This document shows, in pieces, positions 34,783-42,377 of a stretch of 64,000 nt of DNA. The stretch comes from Hyphomonas beringensis (GTDB lineage Bacteria > Pseudomonadota > Alphaproteobacteria > Caulobacterales > Hyphomonadaceae): contig NZ_AWFF01000032.1 of assembly GCF_000682755.1 (NCBI RefSeq), positions 1-64,000 on the forward strand, given 5' to 3'. The first letter of the stretch is position 1. Each line of letters opens with the position of its first letter. A program made the position numbers and the translations under genes. The notes below the pieces were generated by a model that saw nothing but the letters and a program-made list of their open reading frames with translations, searched no databases and was not told where the DNA came from.

Positions 34783-35685
34783 CTAGAACCGCTTCAGGGA
34801 CAAAACATCGAATGTTTTCTTGAGAGTATCGGTCGCCCGGTCATAGTCCGCCAGCGCCAGTGCGGCGATCAGCGCGTCCAGCACACATAGCTGTGCAATA
34901 CGGCTGGTCATGGCTTCGGTGCGGAACTTTGTTTCGCGTGCCATGGTGAAGAGTTTCACATCCGCATAGGCCTGCAGGGGGCTGCTGGAAAAATTGGTCA
35001 CGATGATCGTTTTCGCCCCGGCATCCTTGGCAAGTCTTGTCGCAGCAAGTGTTTCATGTGTCGCACCAGAGTGCGAAATGGTCAGCACAGCAACGTCCGG
35101 TCCGGTTCGCGAGGCGCTGATCGCCTGCACATGGCTGTCCACCACAACCCGCGCATCCAGGCCAATGCGAAGCATGCGATACTGCGCGTCTTCGGCGATC
35201 GGGGCAGACGATCCGATGCCATAAATCTCAACCCGCTTGGCCTGGCGGATGATGTCGACGGCGGCGGCCACGGCATCGGCATCCAGAATCGAGAGCGTAT
35301 CCTTCAGGGCCTGAATGCCGGCATGGAATGTCTTGCGGCAAACTGTGGCTGTATCATCCTTGGGCTGCAAATCCTCATGGATGAACTGAACCGGCTGGAC
35401 AACTTCCTGAGCCAGGCTCAATTTCAATTGCTGAAAGCCTGACAGGTCCAGCTGCCGGCACAGATTGATAACACTACCATCGCTGGCGCCGGTCGCTTCG
35501 GCCAGTTCGGTGACAGACATGCCGACCACCTGCCGGGGATTATCCAATATGTAGTCCGCAATGGACCGCGTGCTGGGCCCGAGGGAATCATGACGCACAC
35601 GAATGCGGGTCATGACATTGTCCACAATGGGCACATCACTGCGCCGACGCGCCGGAGATTTCCGTTTGCTCTTACTCTCAGTCAT
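34783..35685 (-). CDS. RpiR/MurR-family regulator with SIS domain
   Basis: A 300-residue phosphosugar-type regulator. The N-terminal HTH_6 domain runs through RIRVRHDSLGPSTRSIADYILDNPRQVVGMSVTELAEATGASDGSVINLCRQLDLSGFQQLKLSLA. The C-terminal SIS domain has VEIYGIGSSAPIAEDAQYRMLRIG and LTISHSGATHETLAATRLAKDAGAKTIIVTN, the fold that binds phosphorylated sugars or polyols. The start MTESKSKRK has a GAGGG site upstream; 12 extra residues of the open frame were rejected. It diverges from the phnD-like gene with overlapping palindromes between, and its likely effector is a phosphorylated compound handled by this island. Confidence 0.92.
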   Translation of the reverse strand: MTESKSKRKSPARRRSDVPIVDNVMTRIRVRHDSLGPSTRSIADYILDNPRQVVGMSVTELAEATGASDGSVINLCRQLDLSGFQQLKLSLAQEVVQPVQFIHEDLQPKDDTATVCRKTFHAGIQALKDTLSILDADAVAAAVDIIRQAKRVEIYGIGSSAPIAEDAQYRMLRIGLDARVVVDSHVQAISASRTGPDVAVLTISHSGATHETLAATRLAKDAGAKTIIVTNFSSSPLQAYADVKLFTMARETKFRTEAMTSRIAQLCVLDALIAALALADYDRATDTLKKTFDVLSLKRF

Positions 35686-35706
35686 GCCGCCCTCTGTATA
35701 GATATA

Positions 35707-35731
35707 TTGAGTTATATTCAAATTATCTCAA
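35707..35731. promoter_or_regulatory. Composite RpiR operator between rpiR and phnD-like gene
   Basis: Two 15-base sites of the TTGAG-N5-YTNAA type overlap: TTGAG-TTATA-TTCAA at 35707-35721 and, on the other strand, TTGAG-ATAAT-TTGAA at 35717-35731. Together they make a 25-base palindrome ending TTGAG/CTCAA. The position between divergent genes suits control of both regulator and importer. Confidence 0.6.
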
Positions 35732-35841
35732 CGGTATATGAATTCCGTAACACCAATGTCACAAGCAGGTGTTATTCGCTGACCCAGTGATATCGCGGCG
35801 CACAAAAGGCGTCCGGACGATTTGCCAACAGGGGAACACGC

Positions 35842-36774
35842 ATGCGAATTCTCTCATTTCTCATCATGGTCACCCTGTCCCTCATGCCCGTTTCGGTGGC
35901 CGCGGCGCAGGCCATTGGCAGCGCCGAAAAGCCATTACGGGTGATGCTGATCCCGGCGGATGGCGGCACCGAAGACGGCACCAAGGCAGACTTCCTGCCC
36001 CTGTTCAATGCCATCACGCGGTCCAGCGGCCTGCATTTCGAGGTCAAGACGGGCCAGAGCTATTCCTCTGTCATTGAAGGCATGTGCGCGGGCCTGGCAG
36101 ACATCGCCTGGTTCGGGCCGGCCTCCTATATCGAGGCGCGCGACCGGAACTGTGCGCAGCTTCTCGCAGTGGAAGAGCGCGATGGCAGCTCCACCTATTA
36201 TGCCGGCCTGTTTGTCGGCGCCAATTCGGATGTGGACTCATTAGACGACATGAAGGGCGCCTCTCTGGCGCTCGGCTCCAGCCATTCGGCCAGCAGTTTT
36301 GCCTATCCGCTGGCCATGCTCGTCAATGCCGGGATTGATCCGCTTAAGGATCTCTCGGCCATCCGCATTACCGGCAGTCACACAAACAGCCTGCTGGCCC
36401 TGCGCAATGATCTGGTCGATGCGGCGGGTGCCTCCTTCATCTCCTTTGAGCGCGCCGTCAATCAGGGCGATCTCAACGCTGCCGATTTCCGCCTTGTGGC
36501 CAAATCAGACCCGATCCCCAATCCGCCCATCGCCATGCGGCCGGGCCTGCCGGATAACATCAAGACCAGTCTGAAAGTGGCCATGTCCACCGTGCATGAA
36601 GACCCGAATGTCCGGCCGGAATCCATTCGCGGCTATGGCGGCAAGCAAGTTGACCGTTACAATACGACTGCGCCTGAAGCCCTGTTCGACAAGGTCGTCA
36701 GCACGACCGCCTTCCTGACAGATGACTATCAGGCCGCCATCCTCAGAAAGGCTGACGACTCTCAGCGCTTCTAG
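35842..36774 (+). CDS. phnD: PhnD-like periplasmic binding protein of an ABC importer
   Basis: A 310-residue phosphate/phosphite/phosphonate-type binding protein. Signal peptide MRILSFLIMVTLSLMPVSVAAAQA. The PhnD-type fold shows in LRVMLIPADGGTED at the N-terminus, FEVKTGQSYSSVIEGMCAGLADIAWFGPASYIEA, DMKGASLALGSSHSASSFAYPLAML and the later block SFERAVNQGDL. The conserved Ser/Thr cluster that holds the phosphonate group is present as SSHSASS. It is the first gene of an ABC operon with AGGGGAA as ribosome site. Whether the ligand is a phosphonate, phosphite or a phosphate ester cannot be read from sequence; the SIS regulator and phosphatases nearby favour an ester. Confidence 0.88.
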   Translation: MRILSFLIMVTLSLMPVSVAAAQAIGSAEKPLRVMLIPADGGTEDGTKADFLPLFNAITRSSGLHFEVKTGQSYSSVIEGMCAGLADIAWFGPASYIEARDRNCAQLLAVEERDGSSTYYAGLFVGANSDVDSLDDMKGASLALGSSHSASSFAYPLAMLVNAGIDPLKDLSAIRITGSHTNSLLALRNDLVDAAGASFISFERAVNQGDLNAADFRLVAKSDPIPNPPIAMRPGLPDNIKTSLKVAMSTVHEDPNVRPESIRGYGGKQVDRYNTTAPEALFDKVVSTTAFLTDDYQAAILRKADDSQRF

Positions 36775-36798
36775 GCCAGAGGGAGCCCGCTTCTGTTT

Positions 36799-37587
36799 AT
36801 GACTGATCGCCTTCCCCCCGCCCCTGCCAGCCCGGCCCTTGAGCTGACGGCCCTGACCAAATCCTATCGCAATGGGCCAACGGCGCTGGATGATATATCG
36901 CTGAAAATCGAGCAAGGCAGCTTTTGTGTCGTGCTCGGATCATCGGGCTCCGGCAAGTCCACCCTGTTGAAATGCATCACCGGTCTCGTGACGCCCTGCC
37001 GCGGAGAGATCCGCGTAAAGGGCCGCCCGATGACGCGCCGCAATCTGCGCACCATCGGCATGGTCCATCAGGATTTCGGCCTGTCCGAGCGGCTGACGTC
37101 CGCTCAGAATGTCATGGCGGGCGCAGCGGCCATAACGCCCTTGTGGCGCATCCTGCTGCAGGCCTATCCCCTGCCCGTTCAGCGCAAGGCCTGCCAGCTG
37201 CTGGCCCGTGTCGGCCTGACAGAGGCCCATGCCAATCGCCGCGTCAAGGCGCTGTCCGGCGGGCAGAAGCAGCGCGTCGGCATTGCCCGCGCCCTGATCA
37301 CTGACCCCAGCCTGATCCTGGCCGACGAACCCGTGGCCAGCCTGGACCCGCGCACCTCCGCCGAGATCATGCAGCTGCTGAAAGATGCCGCGCGGGAGCG
37401 GGGCGCCGCAGTCTTGTGCTCTCTGCACCAGATTGATCTGGCGCGCGCCTATGCCGACCGGATCATCGGCCTTCAGGGCGGCCACATCATCTTTGATGGC
37501 CCGCCGGCTCAGCTGGACCGCGCGGCCCTCAGCGCGATTTTCAAGGCGGAGGACTCCGGCCCTCATCTGAAATTCGCGGTGGCCTGA
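36799..37587 (+). CDS. phnC: PhnC-like ABC importer ATPase
   Basis: A 262-residue nucleotide-binding subunit. Walker A is GSSGSGKST (47-55), the Q-loop region [13 protein letters not shown], the signature LSGGQKQR, Walker B LILADEP and the H-loop SLHQIDLA. The sequence [35 protein letters not shown] is typical of PhnC. It sits between the binding protein (24-base gap) and the permease (1-base gap), so the importer is complete. Confidence 0.93.
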   Translation: MTDRLPPAPASPALELTALTKSYRNGPTALDDISLKIEQGSFCVVLGSSGSGKSTLLKCITGLVTPCRGEIRVKGRPMTRRNLRTIGMVHQDFGLSERLTSAQNVMAGAAAITPLWRILLQAYPLPVQRKACQLLARVGLTEAHANRRVKALSGGQKQRVGIARALITDPSLILADEPVASLDPRTSAEIMQLLKDAARERGAAVLCSLHQIDLARAYADRIIGLQGGHIIFDGPPAQLDRAALSAIFKAEDSGPHLKFAVA

Positions 37588-37588
37588 G

Positions 37589-38602
37589 ATGACTGATATG
37601 CCCGCCTCCTCCGCCGCGCAGGCATGGAAACTGAAACAGCCCTATGGCTGGCGCACGCTTCTTGTTCTGGCGGCCTTGTTTGTCTTCTCGGCCATCTCTG
37701 CCGAGCGGATGCAATTCGACCGTATGCTGAGCCAGATAGGAGATTTTGCCCTGGCTAGCGTCGGCCTGAAGCAGGAATCCCAGATCGGCAAGGGCATGGG
37801 CCGCGTGGTTCAGGACATGTTTCCCATTGCCATTGCCGAACGCCGTCCGGTTGAGCTGATCGAGCCATTCGACGAAGCGAAGCTGCCGCTCTTTTCCCAT
37901 ATCGAAACCGTGAGCGTCGAACAGTCCAGCCTGAACCCCGAGACGCTGCAGATGGATACGGTGAGCCTTGAGAAGGCCTATCTGGTCGAACCGGTCGGGT
38001 ATCTTGTCTATGTGCTGGGAAAGATGGTCGAGACCATCGAGATCGCAGCCTGGGCCAGCCTGGTCGCCATTCTGTTCAGCCTGCCGCTGGCCTGGCTGTG
38101 CGCAGGAAATTACTCCCCTCATCCGCTGGTCTACGGTGCGGCGCGGTCTTTGGTCTCTTTCTTTCGGGCCATTCCGGAATTGATCAGTGCCCTGTTTCTG
38201 GTTCTGGCATTCGGCTTTGGCCCGGTTGCCGGCATTCTGGCGCTGACCTTCCACAGTATCGGCTTCCTGGCCAAATTCTATGCCGAGGATATTGAGGGCG
38301 CCGAGACAGCCCCACAGCAGGCCCTGAAGGCGGCGGGCGCCAGTAATTTCACCATATTGCGGCTGGCCGTTCTGCCGCAGGTTCTGCCCAGCTATACGGG
38401 CCTCTCTTTCTATATTCTTGATCGCAACATTCGCATGGCGACCGTGATTGGACTGGTCGGCGCGGGCGGGATTGGCCAGGAGCTGAAAGGCCGCTTTGAC
38501 ATGTTCCAGTATGACCGCGTTGGCACGATCCTGCTGGTGATCTTCCTGACGGTCATGGCCCTGGATCTGATCTCCGCGCGCTTCCGCCGGGACATTGTAT
38601 GA
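37589..38602 (+). CDS. phnE: PhnE-like ABC importer permease
   Basis: A 337-residue inner-membrane permease, longer than the usual 260-280 because of an N-terminal periplasmic stretch of about 100 residues after the first helix (RMQFDRMLSQIGDFAL ... IETVSVEQSSLNPETLQMD). The permease core has ETIEIAAWASLVAILFSLPLAWL, FRAIPELISALFLVLAFGFGPVAGILALTFHSIGFLAKFYAEDIE, and the EAA-type loop KAAGASNFTILRLAVLPQVLPSY, then RNIRMATVIGLVGAGGIGQEL, all typical of PhnE. It ends the importer operon; a small imperfect hairpin follows without a T-run. Confidence 0.93.
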   Translation: MTDMPASSAAQAWKLKQPYGWRTLLVLAALFVFSAISAERMQFDRMLSQIGDFALASVGLKQESQIGKGMGRVVQDMFPIAIAERRPVELIEPFDEAKLPLFSHIETVSVEQSSLNPETLQMDTVSLEKAYLVEPVGYLVYVLGKMVETIEIAAWASLVAILFSLPLAWLCAGNYSPHPLVYGAARSLVSFFRAIPELISALFLVLAFGFGPVAGILALTFHSIGFLAKFYAEDIEGAETAPQQALKAAGASNFTILRLAVLPQVLPSYTGLSFYILDRNIRMATVIGLVGAGGIGQELKGRFDMFQYDRVGTILLVIFLTVMALDLISARFRRDIV

Positions 38603-38677
38603 CGCGGCCAGCAGTTTTACCCGGCATGGCGGGGGCCATCCGGTAAGGGGAGCTGAGTTCGGGTTGTAAGTTCCGTG

Positions 38678-39052
38678 TCAGGACGTGTCTGGGGCGGGGG
38701 CGCGATAGGCTGCGCGCAGGTCTGCGATTGCAGATTCCATGAAATTGCACAGCGCGCTCAAGATGAACGGCTGGGCGTCCTCTGCAAACTCGACCGGCAT
38801 ATCGCTGCCCAGCGCCGGGCGTTCCCAGGCGGGCACGGCAGGCGCTTCATATTTGTAGAGATTCTTTGGTTTTGGCTTCGGGCGGTCGGACGCATATTTT
38901 AAACGGACGGAGCCATAGCGTGTGATGCGCAACAGGAAGTGCTGCCCGGTCTCTTTCTGATATTTCGCAATGGCCCAAAGTTGCAGCCACAACCACGGCC
39001 AGAAGACCGGGTGGACATAGGCAAAAGCCGGGGCAAAGCGCGGATCCGTCAT
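38678..39052 (-). CDS. Hypothetical protein, no family recognised
   Basis: A 124-residue soluble protein from MTDPRFAPAF (GGGA just upstream; a start 5 codons earlier is possible). It has an aromatic N-terminal stretch YVHPVFWPWLWLQLWAIAKYQKETGQHFLLRITRYGSVRL, a basic Pro-rich linker SDRPKPKPKNLYKYE and a helical C-terminus QPFILSALCNFMESAIADLRAAYRAP. The tryptophan-rich segment is not a plain membrane helix because it contains charged residues. The function is unknown. It is convergent with the PhnE-like gene. Confidence 0.6.
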   Translation of the reverse strand: MTDPRFAPAFAYVHPVFWPWLWLQLWAIAKYQKETGQHFLLRITRYGSVRLKYASDRPKPKPKNLYKYEAPAVPAWERPALGSDMPVEFAEDAQPFILSALCNFMESAIADLRAAYRAPAPDTS

Positions 39053-39174
39053 GTTCCCAATATACACCGGGAACGGAGGGTGTCGGACAAGTTTATTTTT
39101 ACCCCAGTGTTTGCTGCAGGTTGGGGGTGATTTTTTGTGGGATAAGCCCTGTGATGCGTCATCCCGCCCAAAGA

Positions 39175-39210
39175 AAAACGGCGAATGCCGGGATCAGCAT
39201 TCGCCGTTTT
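39175..39210. terminator. Bidirectional terminator downstream of the FKBP gene
   Basis: AAAACGGCGAATGC and GCATTCGCCGTTTT form a perfect 14-bp stem with an 8-base loop. On the minus strand it is followed by TCTTT. It lies 20 bases after the FKBP stop. Confidence 0.93.
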
Positions 39211-39230
39211 GTCTGGTCCGGTACGCCTGA

Positions 39231-39668
39231 TCAGGCGGCAGCGTCGATTTTCACCAGTTCGATGTCGAAGGTGAGATCCTTGCCAGCCAGCGGATGGTTT
39301 GCATCCAGCGTCACGGCATTGTCATCCACAGCGACCACGGTGACCGGAACAACTTGTCCCGTCTGGGTCTGCATCTGCAGGCGCGTACCAACTTCGGTCG
39401 GGATGTCTGCGGGGATCTGGCCGCGCGGCACTTCCTGGCGCATGTCCGGATTGACCGGGCCGTAGGCTTCGTCTGCAGGCACGTTCACGGTTTTCTTGTC
39501 GCCAATCGCCATGCCCGGAATGGCAGAGTCGAGGCCCGGAATGATCTGGCCGGAACCGACCTGGAAGGTCAGCGGCTCACGGCCTTCAGAGCTGTCAAAC
39601 GTCGTGCCGTCATTCAGCGTGCCAGTGTAATGAATGTGTACCGTATCGCCGGATTTCACTTGCGTCAT
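39231..39668 (-). CDS. FKBP-type peptidyl-prolyl isomerase (SlyD-like)
   Basis: A 145-residue prolyl isomerase/chaperone, probably cytosolic because it lacks a signal peptide. The FKBP core KSGDTVHIHYTGTLNDGTTFDSSEGREPLTFQVGSGQIIPGLDSAIPGM is followed by an insert-in-flap domain (VPADEAYGPVNPDMRQEVPRGQIP ... VTVVAVDDNAVTLDANHPLAGKDLTFDIELVKI), the SlyD architecture. The His/Cys-rich metal-binding tail of enterobacterial SlyD is absent; the protein ends IDAAA. It is a single-gene unit with a strong terminator. Confidence 0.93.
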   Translation of the reverse strand: MTQVKSGDTVHIHYTGTLNDGTTFDSSEGREPLTFQVGSGQIIPGLDSAIPGMAIGDKKTVNVPADEAYGPVNPDMRQEVPRGQIPADIPTEVGTRLQMQTQTGQVVPVTVVAVDDNAVTLDANHPLAGKDLTFDIELVKIDAAA

Positions 39669-39867
39669 AAATTATCCAATCTGTCTGGAGGTGAGTTTCA
39701 AAGGCCGCGTCACGCTCGCGGGTGCTTTGCTGGGGTTCACCGCTCAAGGTAGGAATTCTGACGCAGATGTAAACCCGCCGACAGTCAAGTTACCTCACCT
39801 GCAGCAAAAGCGCTTTGCGGGAAAGATTTCAAGACTGTAGCGGGTTCAACACTATCGGAAACACAGA

Positions 39868-41244
39868 TCAGTAGACGAACACGGCTTTCGTATTCACGAA
39901 TTCCTTCATTCCGTAGCCGCCATGTTCGCGGCCATAGCCGGAATCCTTCACGCCGCCAAAGGGCATGTTGGGCGTTGCGATGCCGTAGCCATTGATCATC
40001 ACCATGCCCGTATCGAAATGCTTCTGGGCCAGCTCAATCGCGCGGTCTTCATTCTTCGAGAAGATGCCGCCGCCCAGACCATACCGGCTGTCATTGGCGA
40101 TGCGCATGGCGTCTTCATCATCCTTGGCGCGGATGACAGAGGCGACCGGGCCGAACAGCTCGTCATCATAGGCCGGCTGGCCCGGCGTGACGTCGGTAAG
40201 AACCGTAGACGGATAATAATAGCCCTGTCGGTCTGGCACTTCACCACCGCAGCTGATCGTGGCGCCTTTCTCGACGCTTTTCTTGACCTGATCGGCTAGC
40301 GTGTCGCGCAGGTCTTCACGGGCAATCGGGCCGAGTTGGGTGTCTTCATCAAACGGGTCGCCCAGTTTGATATCGCTCATCGCCTTGACGAAATTCTCGG
40401 TGAAGGCGTCGTAGACCTTGTCTGTCACGATAAAGCGCTTGGCGTTCACGCATGTCTCGCCATTGTTGAATAAGCGGCCCTGGACACAGGTCTTCACGGC
40501 GAGTTCCACGTCTGCGTCTTCCAGCACGAGATAGGCATCATTGGAGCCGAGTTCGAGCACGGTTTTCTTCAGCGCCTTACCGGCCTTTTCGGCAACGATG
40601 CGGCCCGCCCCATCACTGCCCGTCAGCGTGACACCGCGCACGAGTTCATGTTCGATCACAGCGTCAGACTGATCATGCGAGATCAGCAGGACGGTAAAGA
40701 GGTTTTTCGGCAGGCCCGCGGCTTCATAGATGTCACGCAGCATCAGCCCGCTGCCGGTGCAGCTTTCGGCGTGCTTCAGCAGAATGCCATTGCCGGCCAT
40801 CAGGTTTGAAATGGAATAGCGGATCGCCTGATAGAGCGGGAAGTTCCAGGGCTGAATGCCGTAGACAATGCCGATCGGTGAATAGCTGACAATGCCCTTG
40901 CGGCCGGTCTGGATTTCGCGCTCTTCATCGGCGAGTTCCTTGGGACCATGCTCAGCCGTATAATCGCAGATCTGGGCACAGAGTTCGACTTCCTGCTTGC
41001 CATCCTTGTAGAGTTTGCCGACTTCCTTGGTCATCAGTTCGGCATAGTCATCGACATGCTTACGCAGCTCTTCGCCGATGGCCTTGATGACCTTGGCGCG
41101 CTCCTCAAGGCTCTGCATACGCCAGTCGAGATAGGCCTCATGACATTTGGCGATGGCGGCGTTCATGTCTGCGTCGCTCATGACCGGATAGGTCTTCAGC
41201 GTTTCACCGGTGGCGGGATTGATTGTGGTGAGTTGGTCGCTCAT
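39868..41244 (-). CDS. NAD(P)-dependent succinate-semialdehyde dehydrogenase-like aldehyde dehydrogenase
   Basis: 458 residues from MSDQLTTINPATGETLKTY, with GGAGA as ribosome site; a longer frame adds 29 doubtful residues. It matches the short Sad/YneI and GabD1 group (about 457-462). Blocks: PIGIVYGIQPWNFPLYQAIRYSISNLMAGNGILLKHA (cofactor binding), VTLTGSDGAG, KTVLELGSNDAYLVLEDAD with the catalytic Glu, and LFNNGETCVNAKRFIV with the catalytic Cys. ELGSNDAYLV rather than ELGGxxP is characteristic of this subgroup. It probably oxidises succinate semialdehyde or a similar aldehyde; no GABA gene is adjacent. Confidence 0.88.
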   Translation of the reverse strand: MSDQLTTINPATGETLKTYPVMSDADMNAAIAKCHEAYLDWRMQSLEERAKVIKAIGEELRKHVDDYAELMTKEVGKLYKDGKQEVELCAQICDYTAEHGPKELADEEREIQTGRKGIVSYSPIGIVYGIQPWNFPLYQAIRYSISNLMAGNGILLKHAESCTGSGLMLRDIYEAAGLPKNLFTVLLISHDQSDAVIEHELVRGVTLTGSDGAGRIVAEKAGKALKKTVLELGSNDAYLVLEDADVELAVKTCVQGRLFNNGETCVNAKRFIVTDKVYDAFTENFVKAMSDIKLGDPFDEDTQLGPIAREDLRDTLADQVKKSVEKGATISCGGEVPDRQGYYYPSTVLTDVTPGQPAYDDELFGPVASVIRAKDDEDAMRIANDSRYGLGGGIFSKNEDRAIELAQKHFDTGMVMINGYGIATPNMPFGGVKDSGYGREHGGYGMKEFVNTKAVFVY

Positions 41245-41280
41245 TCGGGAATCTCCAATTTGATATTCCCAGAAACAACG

Positions 41281-41329
41281 GGTGCGCCCCGGCAGGGTTC
41301 CGATAACAAAGCTGTTACCGGGGCGCGCC
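41281..41329 (-). other. Long imperfect hairpin between DUF389 gene and aldehyde dehydrogenase
   Basis: Arms GGTGCGCCCCGG and CCGGGGCGCGCC pair over 12 positions with one G-T pair, enclosing a second inverted repeat TAACA-AAGC-TGTTA. No T-run follows, so it may be a poor terminator, an RNA processing structure, or a DNA cruciform in the leader of the dehydrogenase gene. Confidence 0.5.
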
Positions 41330-41369
41330 ATGCATTTAATCCGTCTACGTTGTTATTCGTGACATCCGT

Positions 41370-42371
41370 CTAGCCAACAGACACTTTCGAGCCGAGGTCC
41401 AGCCAGAGGATCAGGGCCGTTGCCGCCGCCAACATCAGGACGGAGAGGGCCGCATTGATCCAGACTGCGCGGTTCGCGTTCTTCTGGTCGATCCAGGCGC
41501 GGGGCCGAATTTTCCGCAAGCGGAAAACGATGAGCGCGGCCAGCACCAGGGCCACGACATTGAGTGCCAGCAACAGGCCTGCGCGCAGGGCAAGCGTCCA
41601 GTGCCCCGACCCGGCGAACAAGCCAACAGCGGCGCCCGGCGGCAGCAAGGCCGCGGCGACCATCACGCCCACCAGGGCCGAGGCCTGTCCGCGTGTCAGC
41701 GACAAAGCCGCCGCGCCGCCCGCCGCCATGGCGAGGGCGAGGCCATCGAGGCGCACTTCTGCGCGGGACATCAATTGCTGGCTCTGAAGGTCAATCGCGA
41801 GGAAGAAGGACAGAATCCAGGAGCAGGCAAGCGCGATGCCGATACCTGCGCCGAGCGTCATGGAGGCCCGCTTCAGCAGCACGAAATCTCCAAGCGCAGC
41901 GCCCATGGAGAAGCCGAGCACAGGGCCCAGCAAGGGCGCGATCACCATGGCGCCGATCACGGCAGCCACACCATCCGAGTTCAGGCCGATGGCGGCCACC
42001 ACAGTAGACAGCACGACCATGATGATGAAATCCCGATCCAGCCGCGCGCCAGTGGAGACATCGGAATAGATTTCCTCCCGCGTCGCCTGGATCTTGCGTT
42101 CGGCCTTCTGGTCTGTCGCTTCCTTCAGCTTTGGCGCGGTGGCCTCAACAGGGAAGACCGTTATGCGGTAATCATCGCAGCCTTCCAGAACCGTCTGGAT
42201 ATTGTCCATGAGGGCCTGACCAGTGCCTTCGCGCAGGAAGACAGAGATCAGACGGCGGTCAACCTGCTGCGTATCCTGAACATAGTAATCAATCGGCTCA
42301 GCATGCTTGACGGCCCGCATAACCGTGTCGAACCGGTCGTCGGCGGGCATATGAAGTTCCAGAAGGCGCAT
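41370..42371 (-). CDS. DUF389 family membrane protein
   Basis: A 333-residue protein of the TIGR00341/DUF389 family. An N-terminal soluble part of about 100 residues (ELHMPADDRFDTVMRAVKHAEPIDYYVQDTQQVDRRLISVFLREG) is followed by the signature SDVSTGARLDRDFIIMVVLSTVVAAIGLNSDGVAAVIGAMVIAPLLGPVLGFSMGAALGD, then about five more helices (RASMTLGAGIGIALACSWIL, GMASALVGVMVAAALLPPGAAVGL). The biochemical role of the family is not known. It starts 6 bases after the reductase gene on the same strand, so the two are co-transcribed. Confidence 0.9.
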   Translation of the reverse strand: MRLLELHMPADDRFDTVMRAVKHAEPIDYYVQDTQQVDRRLISVFLREGTGQALMDNIQTVLEGCDDYRITVFPVEATAPKLKEATDQKAERKIQATREEIYSDVSTGARLDRDFIIMVVLSTVVAAIGLNSDGVAAVIGAMVIAPLLGPVLGFSMGAALGDFVLLKRASMTLGAGIGIALACSWILSFFLAIDLQSQQLMSRAEVRLDGLALAMAAGGAAALSLTRGQASALVGVMVAAALLPPGAAVGLFAGSGHWTLALRAGLLLALNVVALVLAALIVFRLRKIRPRAWIDQKNANRAVWINAALSVLMLAAATALILWLDLGSKVSVG

Positions 42372-42377
42372 CGGCCG

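Noticed and set aside
38621-38643. Imperfect hairpin after the PhnE-like gene
   Set aside because: The stem has a bulge and no T-run, so a terminator cannot be claimed.
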